Source: Chromatiales bacterium
Lineage (GTDB): Bacteria > Pseudomonadota > Gammaproteobacteria > Chromatiales > Chromatiaceae
Length of the DNA: 5,393 bases
Direction: 5' to 3'
NCBI GenBank assembly: GCA_024639625.1
Contig: JAHEIA010000254.1
Coordinates: 1-5,393, forward strand
This document shows, one piece after another, positions 1 through 5,393 of the stretch (position 1 is the first letter of the stretch; every line of letters starts with the position of its first letter). Below the pieces are notes generated by a model. The model saw nothing but the letters and a program-made list of their open reading frames with translations. It was not told the origin of the DNA and searched no databases. Made by a program: the position numbers and the translations under genes.

Positions 1-111
1 TTTACGCTGAAGACCCGGGGTGTGCACTCGAACCAGGTATTCTCTGCCACCAAGGCAACGATCCGCATGCTCAACATCCAGATGCAGAAGATCGGAAATA
101 CCGGCGATTGA
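1..111 (+). CDS. C-terminal fragment of an unidentified protein (5' end outside window)
   Basis: Frame 1 is open from the first base to a TGA at 109-111 and encodes 36 residues. The fragment begins FTLKTRGVHSNQVFSATKA and ends QKIGNTGD. The composition is that of an ordinary soluble protein end: mixed polar and hydrophobic residues, a plausible amphipathic helix (ATIRMLNIQMQK), and none of the Arg/Pro/Ala/Ser-rich character of the shadow frames nearby. This is why I treat it as real. I do not recognise the family, and 36 residues are too few to assign one. It converges on the large acyltransferase gene, with 33 nt between the two stop codons. A short GCAGC-GG-GCTGC dyad (124-135) lies in that gap but has no T-tract, so it is not a clear terminator. 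The alternative is a chance open frame at the window edge. Confidence 0.55.
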   Translation, partial: FTLKTRGVHSNQVFSATKATIRMLNIQMQKIGNTGD

Positions 112-144
112 GCCGGGTTCGATGCAGCGGGCTGCGCAGTGGAT

Positions 145-3100
145 TCACGCCGCTTGCGCCAGCCGCTTCGCCTCCGCGAAGTCCGTTTTTCCACTCCCCA
201 GTTTGGGCACCTGCTCTACCGGCCGAATCTCCGCTGGCAGGGTAAGCGGGTTCAGCCGCGCATCGATCAGGGCCTTGCGCAGCCCGTCCGGATCGATCGC
301 GCCGGCCACCAGCAGGACGATGCGCTCGCCTTTCTTGGGATCCGGCAGGTTGACCGCCACCATCTCGCGCTCTGGCTCGCCGAGCACCTGGCGCACCTGC
401 TCCTCCACCTGGGTCAAGCTGATCATCTCGCCACCCAGCTTGGCGAAGCGGGAATAGCGGTCGACAATGGTCAGGAAACCATCGGCGTCCTGGTGCCCCT
501 TATCCCCGGTCCGGTACCAGCGGCTGCCGTCCATCTCCACGATCGCATCCGCGGTCTTCGCCGCATCCCCCAAATAACCCTTCATCACCTGCACCCCGCC
601 GATGAGGATCATGCCGTCGCTGCCGGGCGGCAAGCCGTGCAGGGTTACCGGGTCCACGATACGAAAGCTGGTGCCGGGCAGCGGCATACCGACGGTGCCT
701 GCCTTGTTCCCGGTCTGCACCTGCCAGTCGTCCGTATTCAGGCTGTCCGGCAGGTTGCAGCTGGCCACCGGAGTCGTCTCGGTGGCCCCGTAGCCCTCGT
801 AGATCGGCTTCTGGAACTTGAGTGCGAAGGCTTCACGTACATCCGGGCTCAGGCGCTCAGCGCCCGCCACGACGATCCGCAGCGACTCCAACATCAGCGG
901 GTGGATCTTCTGACTGCGGGTATAGAGCCGCAAGAAGGTGGAGGTGCTGCACAGGAGCGTGCCACGATGCCGGGCGATCGCCTTGGCGGTGCCCAGGGCG
1001 TCCGTCGGGTCGGGGTGACAGACCATAGGCACCCCTTCGAGGAGGGGCATGAAGGTAGTCACGGTAAGCCCGAAGGCGTGGAACAGGGGCAGATTGGCCA
1101 TCACCACATCGTTGCCCTCGGTGTTGAGGACGTCAGAGATCTGGCGCACGTTGGCCATGATGTTGCGGTGGGTGAGCTCGATGCCTTTGGGGGCGCCCTC
1201 GCTGCCGCTGGAGAACAGGATGGCGGCGGTGTCGCCCGGCCGTGCCCGATGGCCGAACAGACGCAGGACCCAGGATGCCGGCAGGTGGCCGGCGAACGCA
1301 AGCATGGCGAGGCCCTCGGGCTTGCCGATGGCGGCCTTCATGTCCTCCATGAAGTGCAGCTCGACATCGGCGAACCACTCGTCTGCCGCGATTCCTCGAG
1401 CCGCGAGCTTTTGCAGAAAACGCCGGGAGGTAATGACGTTTCGAATGCCCGCATTCTCCATCCCGGCGCGCAATCCTTCCCGGTTCGCTGTGTAGTTCAG
1501 GTTCACTACCGTCTTACCGCAAAGCAGCACTGCCATATTGGCGATCGCGCCGGCGCTGCTCGCGGGCAGCAGCACCCCCAGATTCTGCTCCCCTCCGAGG
1601 CGCCGAATCCGACGCGCGAACAGACAGACGGCCGCCATGAAACGGCGGTTGCTCAGGCTACTGCCGGCGGAGTCCGCTACCGCCAGCGTGCCCAGTCGTC
1701 GCGCCGCAGTCGCGAGCCAGGCCTCGGGCAGGGTCGGCAAGGCCTGGGCATGGGTCTGCCAGGAACTCACCGAGAGGTCGAATACTGCCTGTTTGACCTG
1801 CTCGCTACTGGCACCCAGGGCCATCGGCGCACCAAACGCCACGACCACATCCATCGCCTGATTCCCGCCCCGGTTCTCCTTGAGCTTGGCGCTGGCGAAC
1901 GAAAAGCCGCTGCCCCACAAGCCACGCAGGTAGAAAGGTAGGATCAGGCCTTGTTCCACGCTTTGCACGGCCCGTTCGAAGCCCTTCTTGAACTCCCCGA
2001 GTTGGCCGTTGCGGCTGATGGCCCCTTCAGGGAACAGACACACCACCTCGCCTGCGTTCAGCAGATCGCCAATCATCGCCAGGGCCTCTTTGCTGTGGCC
2101 TCGGCCGATGGGCACTACACCGAAGAAGTCGAAGAACCAGCGCAGGTACCATTTCTCGTAGATGCTGCGGATCATCACGAAGCGAACCGGCCGGGGGCTC
2201 GCCATCTGGACCATCGCCCAGTCGATCCAGCTGATATGATTGCCCAACATCAAAACCCCGCCTTCCGCCGGCATGTGGTTGAGCCCGATGACCTCCAGCC
2301 GGTAGCGGGTAGCGACAATGCTCGCCACGAGGAAACGCACCATGGACTGCGGCAACTGATATACAGTGTAAATCGCACCCAGCAACGCCACCACGCCGAG
2401 CGCCGTGATGATGGGAAGGCTTCCGCTTTCCAGCATGGCCGCGACGACGGTCAGGCCGAGAAACAGGAGCATGACCAGGTTCTGCACGAAATTGTTGCTG
2501 GCAAGGATACGGCCGAGACCAAGATCCCCGGCGTTGAATTGGATCAGAGCGTTGAGCGGCACGATAAAGAAGCCACCCAAGAATCCAAGGGCCGCGAAGT
2601 CGAGCGCGTGGGCCCAGGTCGAGGGTAGTCCGGGCAGCAGGAATAGCGCAGCGGCCACCCCGAGCGCACCGATCGGCACCAACCCGGTCTCGATATGGGC
2701 GCGGGACAGACGGCCGGCGATGACCGAGCCGAGGATGATGCCGATCCCGGCGCAGGCCATCGCCCCCTGGATCACTACCGTATTGGTCTCCGCCAGCGTT
2801 TCCTTGGCGAACGCGGGATAGGCCGCCAACATGACTTGGGAGATACCCCAGAACACGGACAAACCGACGATAGAAAGCCAGATAACCCGGTTTCCGTAGG
2901 CTTCGCTCAGGTTGTTGACCAGATAGCGACCACGGCGATACTGGCCCCAATCGAAGCGCAAAGATTCGAGCGTCGTGCGCATCTGCGGAATCCGGTAGGC
3001 GAGCACCAGCTCCGCGACGGAGAAGGCCACCAGGAACCAGCCCACGGGCGCCACCAGATCCATGATCTCACCCGGTGTGGCGTACTGCTGTCCCGCCAGA

Positions 3101-3594
3101 TAGTGTTCGAACAGTACGGAGAAGAAGAAGATGCCCGCAAGGATGGAGGAGGTCACTGTGGCCTGGACAACCCCGTTGGCGCTAGCCAGCGCCTCCTTGC
3201 CCGCGATCTCCTTGATGTACCCGTATTTGGCCGGCGAATAGACCGCGCTCTGCGCCGCGAGCAGGAAGGTCATGCCGAAGGCGGGCCAGAACCAGCCCAG
3301 GTAATAGCATGCCGTAATGCCGAGTGTCAGCAGCACCGCCGCCCAGGCACTGAGCCGCATCACCCAATTCTTGGCAAACTTGTCGGCGAGAAAGCCTGCG
3401 GGGGTGAAGAGCAAGATGAACGGCAACAGGATCAGGGCGTTGACGATTGCCGTCAGCAGGATCTGGGTGCTGCCGTCGTATGCCTTGAACAAGGTGTTCT
3501 GGATGATGATCTTGTGCCCGAGGTCCACGAAGGCATTGAGGAACACGACAAGGACGAACGGAAAGAAACCGGTGATGCGAAAGAGTTGGATCAT
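145..3594 (-). CDS. aas: LplT-PlsC-Aas fusion: lysophospholipid transporter / acyltransferase / acyl-ACP synthetase
   Basis: This 1149-residue inner-membrane protein combines three modules. Residues about 1-412 form a major facilitator (LplT-like) domain with many hydrophobic helices and a motif-A-like loop (GFLADKFAK, 67-75). Residues about 425-620 are a PlsC acyltransferase: NHISWID with H453 and D458 (the HX4D catalytic pair), PIGR at 495-498, FPEG at 521-524, and LP at 552-553. Residues about 650-1149 are an AMP-forming acyl-activating domain: SSGSEGAPKG at 795-804, YGATET at 935-940, RTGD at 1028-1031, KLGGEMI at 1052-1058, and the C-terminal catalytic lysine K1136 in GSGKTD. All key residues are present, so each module looks active. 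In E. coli, LplT (about 400 aa) and the bifunctional Aas (about 720 aa) are separate neighbouring genes; this length is close to their sum. By family knowledge it imports lysophospholipid (typically 2-acyl-glycerophosphoethanolamine) and re-acylates it with acyl-ACP formed from ATP and fatty acid. The ATG at 3594 is supported by AGGAG at 3606-3602 with 7-nt spacing. The lipid substrate and acyl-carrier preference are inferred. Confidence 0.93.
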   Translation of the reverse strand: MIQLFRITGFFPFVLVVFLNAFVDLGHKIIIQNTLFKAYDGSTQILLTAIVNALILLPFILLFTPAGFLADKFAKNWVMRLSAWAAVLLTLGITACYYLGWFWPAFGMTFLLAAQSAVYSPAKYGYIKEIAGKEALASANGVVQATVTSSILAGIFFFSVLFEHYLAGQQYATPGEIMDLVAPVGWFLVAFSVAELVLAYRIPQMRTTLESLRFDWGQYRRGRYLVNNLSEAYGNRVIWLSIVGLSVFWGISQVMLAAYPAFAKETLAETNTVVIQGAMACAGIGIILGSVIAGRLSRAHIETGLVPIGALGVAAALFLLPGLPSTWAHALDFAALGFLGGFFIVPLNALIQFNAGDLGLGRILASNNFVQNLVMLLFLGLTVVAAMLESGSLPIITALGVVALLGAIYTVYQLPQSMVRFLVASIVATRYRLEVIGLNHMPAEGGVLMLGNHISWIDWAMVQMASPRPVRFVMIRSIYEKWYLRWFFDFFGVVPIGRGHSKEALAMIGDLLNAGEVVCLFPEGAISRNGQLGEFKKGFERAVQSVEQGLILPFYLRGLWGSGFSFASAKLKENRGGNQAMDVVVAFGAPMALGASSEQVKQAVFDLSVSSWQTHAQALPTLPEAWLATAARRLGTLAVADSAGSSLSNRRFMAAVCLFARRIRRLGGEQNLGVLLPASSAGAIANMAVLLCGKTVVNLNYTANREGLRAGMENAGIRNVITSRRFLQKLAARGIAADEWFADVELHFMEDMKAAIGKPEGLAMLAFAGHLPASWVLRLFGHRARPGDTAAILFSSGSEGAPKGIELTHRNIMANVRQISDVLNTEGNDVVMANLPLFHAFGLTVTTFMPLLEGVPMVCHPDPTDALGTAKAIARHRGTLLCSTSTFLRLYTRSQKIHPLMLESLRIVVAGAERLSPDVREAFALKFQKPIYEGYGATETTPVASCNLPDSLNTDDWQVQTGNKAGTVGMPLPGTSFRIVDPVTLHGLPPGSDGMILIGGVQVMKGYLGDAAKTADAIVEMDGSRWYRTGDKGHQDADGFLTIVDRYSRFAKLGGEMISLTQVEEQVRQVLGEPEREMVAVNLPDPKKGERIVLLVAGAIDPDGLRKALIDARLNPLTLPAEIRPVEQVPKLGSGKTDFAEAKRLAQAA

Positions 3595-3627
3595 GGCGGA
3601 TCTCCTGGCACAGGGGCGCGCCGAGGA

Positions 3628-3633
3628 AGTGTA
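3628..3633 (-). promoter_or_regulatory. Possible -10 element upstream of the acyltransferase fusion
   Basis: Read on the minus strand this is TACACT within GCTACACT, matching four of six bases of the sigma-70 -10 consensus. It stands out as a less GC-rich patch in a very GC-rich stretch. It would place the transcription start near 3621, giving a leader of about 27 nt that contains the AGGAG ribosome site. No good -35 hexamer lies 16-18 nt upstream, so this is a weak candidate. If it is real, the fusion gene can be transcribed separately from the upstream dsrE-like gene. Confidence 0.25.
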
Positions 3634-3727
3634 GCGCGTCGCGAGCCGCCGCGCCCCGCGATTGCTTCAGGCACTGGGGGGCGACCGGTTGCACAGGGTG
3701 TGGACCGATTCCCCCTGCGCCGGTAGC

Positions 3728-3752
3728 GGGGTCGCCGGCCGCCGGCAACCCC
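3728..3752. repeat. GC-rich imperfect inverted repeat between the dsrE-like and aas genes
   Basis: GGGGT at 3728-3732 pairs with ACCCC at 3748-3752. After one C-A mismatch (3733/3747), GCCGG at 3734-3738 pairs with CCGGC at 3742-3746 around a 3-nt CCG loop. This makes a stem of 10 paired bases with a single mismatch. It lies 80 nt past the stop of the dsrE-like gene, on the path of its transcript toward the fusion gene. There is no T-run after it on either strand, so it is not a standard intrinsic terminator. It could stabilise an mRNA end, attenuate read-through, or be chance in GC-rich DNA. Confidence 0.4.
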
Positions 3753-3831
3753 ACGTTCCACCGTCCCTTGACCGGCTCACGCTGCAGAATACGCAGCGAC
3801 TTGTGCGGTAGACCGGGGGACAGCGAAACCT

Positions 3832-4278
3832 TCAGTAACTCAGGACGGTAACATCCTCGGCAAACAGCGCCGGCCAGGTAACATCGGGACCGCCGATCTC
3901 GACGCCTTCCAGAACATCGTCCTTGCTCATGCCACCGACGATCTTCATGCACATTGGGCACAGGATCACCCTGCCCCCCTGCTGCATGAACGCCTGCAGC
4001 ATCTGTTGCAGGGTCATGCCGCTGAGATGCTGATGCTGTGGAATATTGGTATCCGCAATACGCGCGCCGTCGACGTTGAGAAAGATCGTAACCGGGATCT
4101 TCTTCTCGCTCCGCACCTTGGTGCTGAACAGGATCGCCATAGCGGCGCGATTCATCTCGTCGCTGGTGAGGTTCACAAACAGCTTTTCTTCGGCGGCGCT
4201 CGCTTGCGACGGCAGGATCATGGCTGCCGCGCAAAGGATCATGGCAAGAACAGCGCCGAAACGGGTTGTGCTACGCAT
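3832..4278 (-). CDS. Exported DsrE-family protein with CPMCM motif
   Basis: This is a 148-residue protein with a clear Sec signal peptide: basic start MRSTTR, hydrophobic core about residues 8-22 (GAVLAMILCAAAMIL), and an ASA cleavage site after A28. The mature part (about 120 aa) has the length and pattern of the single-domain DsrE/DsrF-like fold: a first beta strand EKLFVNLTSDE, a second strand IPVTIFLNVDGARIA (61-75), a helix around 88-100 (MTLQQMLQAFMQQ), then GGRVILCPMCMK at 101-112, and a C-terminal DVTVLSY strand. C107 and C110 form a CxxC-like pair at the usual DsrE active-cysteine loop. Cytoplasmic DsrE proteins relay sulfur as persulfides; the role of exported members is not settled, so I do not assign a reaction. 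The ATG at 4278 is preceded by AGGAG (4292-4288) with 9-nt spacing. The gene is co-directional with the acyltransferase fusion, but 237 nt separate them, so an operon is uncertain. It is divergent from the PQQ-enzyme gene. Confidence 0.88.
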   Translation of the reverse strand: MRSTTRFGAVLAMILCAAAMILPSQASAAEEKLFVNLTSDEMNRAAMAILFSTKVRSEKKIPVTIFLNVDGARIADTNIPQHQHLSGMTLQQMLQAFMQQGGRVILCPMCMKIVGGMSKDDVLEGVEIGGPDVTWPALFAEDVTVLSY

Positions 4279-4365
4279 CTGTCTTTACTCCTGTTCGTGG
4301 ATGGGCCGGCAACGATTGCTTTCTCTGTTCGTCGCCGCGAATCTCCGAGCGGCAGAGCGCTAATG

Positions 4366-4377
4366 TCGGCTTGCCGA
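4366..4377. repeat. Short perfect palindrome in the divergent region
   Basis: TCGGC at 4366-4370 and GCCGA at 4373-4377 are a perfect inverted repeat separated by TT. Its position 88 nt above the dsrE-like start and next to the AT-rich patch at 4386-4400 would suit a regulator binding site. A 5-bp arm is short enough to arise by chance in GC-rich DNA, so it is only a candidate. Confidence 0.25.
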
Positions 4378-4451
4378 ATGCAACCTATATACGCATTACA
4401 CGAAAACCGGGGATGTCACCAGGATATCCCTCAATCGACCGGCCCACGACC

Positions 4452-4467
4452 CGGGCTTGACTGCCCG
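4452..4467. repeat. Small hairpin with TTGACT loop upstream of the PQQ-enzyme gene
   Basis: CGGGC at 4452-4456 pairs with GCCCG at 4463-4467, and the 6-nt loop TTGACT is itself a good match to a sigma-70 -35 box. It lies 53 nt above the chosen GTG start. It could be an operator overlapping a promoter. No T-tract follows, so it is not a terminator. Confidence 0.25.
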
Positions 4468-4507
4468 CAGAGCCGACAGCATGCTGGTACCGACTCACAC
4501 CTGCGTC

Positions 4508-4512
4508 GAGGA
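4508..4512 (+). promoter_or_regulatory. Shine-Dalgarno site that selects the GTG start at 4520
   Basis: GAGGA sits 7 nt before the GTG at 4520, which is ideal spacing. The in-frame alternative ATG at 4481 has only a weak purine stretch before it. Starting at 4481 would add 13 residues (MLVPTHTCVEDLS), putting acidic residues in front of the signal peptide. The ribosome site and the signal-peptide shape both favour GTG. Confidence 0.7.
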
Positions 4513-4519
4513 CCTCTCT

Positions 4520-5393
4520 GTGTCCCGGATTCGAATCACGTTCGCCGCTACAGCGACCTGCGCGCTTCTCGGCGCGGCCATCGCAAACGCAGATCTATCC
4601 TCCTTGGTCTACCAGGAGTTCCCCATCGAGGTCAGCGGAGAGCGCCACACGGTGCGCATCCCCGAGGGCTATGTTCTGGAAGTTCTGGCCGCGGGACTGA
4701 ATGGACCTCGGTTTGCGACCTTCGCCGCGAACGGGGATCTGTTCGTCGGTTCGAAGTCCGGCAACATCTACCGCCTGGCCGCACCCTACCGGACGGCGGA
4801 CGTCCTGGTCGAGCTCGATGGATATCCTCACAGTATTGATTTCCGCGCCGGTGAAATCCTGGTTGCGCTCAGCGATGGACTGTACCGCGCGGCATTCGCG
4901 ACCGGACAGACCCGGCTCGCCCGCCGCGACCTGACTCTTCTGGCCAAACTCCCCGCAGGCGGCGGCCACAGCAGCCGCACGGTACGGGTAGGTCCCGACG
5001 GCCGCATCTATCTCGCCCTGGGCATCAGCGGAAACTGCAGCGATCAATTCCTCGGCGGCGACTACCCGTTCGAGGATCGCCGTGGCGGCATCCTGGTGCT
5101 GGATGAGGATCGGCGCCCGGCGGAGTGGCGTACCTTCGCTTCCGGGCTGCGCAACCCGGTGGGATTCGACTGGCATCCGCAGTCAGGGGTGATGTACGCC
5201 AGCAACAACGGGCCCGATCACTGGGGCTTCGAGCAGCCTCCGGAGTATTTCAGCCGTTTGGATGCCGGCTCCTTCCACGGTATGCCGTGGTTTCAGTACG
5301 ACGGCGAGGAGATGTCGCGCGACCGCTGCATCGCCAGCCCTCCACCGCGGCCGGAGTCGGAGGTACAGGCCCCGGTGGCCACGTTCCCCGCAC
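4520..5393 (+). CDS. Exported PQQ-dependent sugar (sorbosone-type) dehydrogenase, N-terminal part
   Basis: The frame is open for 291 codons and leaves the window at the right edge, so the C-terminus is missing. The GTG start gives a Sec signal peptide of 24 residues: MSRIRI, hydrophobic FAATATCALLGAAI, then ANA. The mature part follows the six-bladed propeller pattern of glucose/sorbosone dehydrogenases: EGYVLEVLAAGLNGPR (near the mature N-terminus), GDLFVGSKSGNIYRL, PHS (H104), GGGHSSRTVRVGPDGRIYLA with H150, SNCSD-like GNCSD, FASGLRNPVGFDWHP with R211-N212, SNNGPDHWG, and GSFHGMPW. In Acinetobacter soluble glucose dehydrogenase, the catalytic base His144 and the PQQ-contacting Arg228-Asn229 lie in equivalent motifs, so H150 and R211-N212 are the likely counterparts. 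It probably oxidises a sugar or aldose in the periplasm using PQQ; the substrate is unknown. Some family members carry an added cytochrome c domain, which cannot be checked here. Confidence 0.85.
   Translation, partial: MSRIRITFAATATCALLGAAIANADLSSLVYQEFPIEVSGERHTVRIPEGYVLEVLAAGLNGPRFATFAANGDLFVGSKSGNIYRLAAPYRTADVLVELDGYPHSIDFRAGEILVALSDGLYRAAFATGQTRLARRDLTLLAKLPAGGGHSSRTVRVGPDGRIYLALGISGNCSDQFLGGDYPFEDRRGGILVLDEDRRPAEWRTFASGLRNPVGFDWHPQSGVMYASNNGPDHWGFEQPPEYFSRLDAGSFHGMPWFQYDGEEMSRDRCIASPPPRPESEVQAPVATFPA

Larger units (their letters stand above)
4279..4519. promoter_or_regulatory. Divergent intergenic region for the dsrE-like and PQQ-dehydrogenase-like genes
   Basis: These 241 nt separate two divergently transcribed genes and must carry the promoter of at least one of them. 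The most AT-rich part is around 4386-4400 (TATATA at 4386-4391 on plus, and TGTAAT on minus at 4400-4395, five of six matches to the -10 consensus), but neither hexamer has a well-spaced -35 partner. A TTGACT (4457-4462, plus) resembles a -35; the best -10 candidate 17 nt downstream, CATGCT, is poor. I see no convincing small gene here. Confidence 0.5.

Noticed and set aside
124..135. GCAGC-GG-GCTGC dyad between the convergent genes as a terminator
   Set aside because: The stem is only five base pairs (four with a realistic loop) and no T-tract follows on either strand.
139..1941. A 600-codon open frame on the plus strand opposite the acyltransferase fusion
   Set aside because: It lies antisense to the AMP-binding and PlsC domains, whose catalytic motifs are all intact on the minus strand. 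Its translation is rich in His, Arg, Gln and Gly with no recognisable motif, as expected for a GC-rich shadow frame.
2695..3726. A 343-codon plus-strand frame opposite the transporter domain
   Set aside because: Its product is dominated by Arg, Gly, His, Asp and Glu with no hydrophobic core, and it mirrors the hydrophobic MFS coding sequence on the other strand. It is a shadow.
3780..3798. CGCTGC-(7 nt)-GCAGCG hairpin after the dsrE-like gene as its terminator
   Set aside because: The six-pair stem lacks a following T-run on the minus strand (GTGAGCC follows), so it does not support an intrinsic terminator.
3182..4234. A 350-codon minus-strand frame bridging the dsrE-like gene and the start of the fusion gene
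   Set aside because: It overlaps both genes in another frame, is rich in Arg, His and Pro, has no ribosome site or family motif, and would displace two well-supported genes.
4006..4839. A 277-codon plus-strand frame across the dsrE-like gene and the intergenic region
   Set aside because: It is antisense to the DsrE-like protein and out of frame with the PQQ-enzyme signal peptide; its composition is that of a shadow frame.
4595..5176. A 193-codon minus-strand frame opposite the PQQ-enzyme gene
   Set aside because: The plus-strand frame has a signal peptide and propeller motifs, so the minus frame is its antisense shadow.

Overview
The window is a GC-rich stretch typical of a proteobacterial chromosome. 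Its genes have clean Shine-Dalgarno sites and Sec-type signal peptides. The closest-looking relatives of the main protein are the multidomain LplT/Aas acyltransferases of Gammaproteobacteria and other Gram-negative bacteria, so I infer a Gram-negative proteobacterium and cannot name the species. I see no mobile element, CRISPR array, tRNA or rRNA.

Layout from left to right: (1) 1-111 (+) is the last 36 codons of an unidentified gene that enters from the left. (2) 145-3594 (-) is one very large gene (1149 aa) that converges on it. It fuses an LplT-like major facilitator transporter, a PlsC-type glycerophospholipid acyltransferase and an acyl-ACP synthetase/AMP-binding domain, which are the parts of the lysophospholipid uptake and re-acylation pathway. 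(3) 3595-3831 is a 237-nt gap with a GC-rich imperfect inverted repeat and a possible -10 element for the fusion gene. (4) 3832-4278 (-) is a DsrE-family protein with a signal peptide and a CPMCM cysteine motif. (5) 4279-4519 is a divergent intergenic region of 241 nt with two small dyads. (6) 4520-5393 (+) is the N-terminal 291 codons of an exported PQQ-dependent sugar/sorbosone dehydrogenase-like protein that runs off the right edge.

Functionally, the fusion protein should sit in the inner membrane. It would flip lysophospholipid inward and re-acylate it on the cytoplasmic face with a fatty acid it activates itself. The DsrE-like and PQQ-dehydrogenase-like proteins are both predicted to be periplasmic and are divergently transcribed, so they may share a regulatory region, but nothing in the sequence ties their chemistry together or to phospholipid repair. 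Most other long open frames, including a 600-codon frame opposite the fusion gene, are GC-driven shadows. I found no convincing evidence of a previously undescribed system. The most notable items are the natural three-domain fusion and the secreted DsrE protein next to an exported PQQ enzyme.
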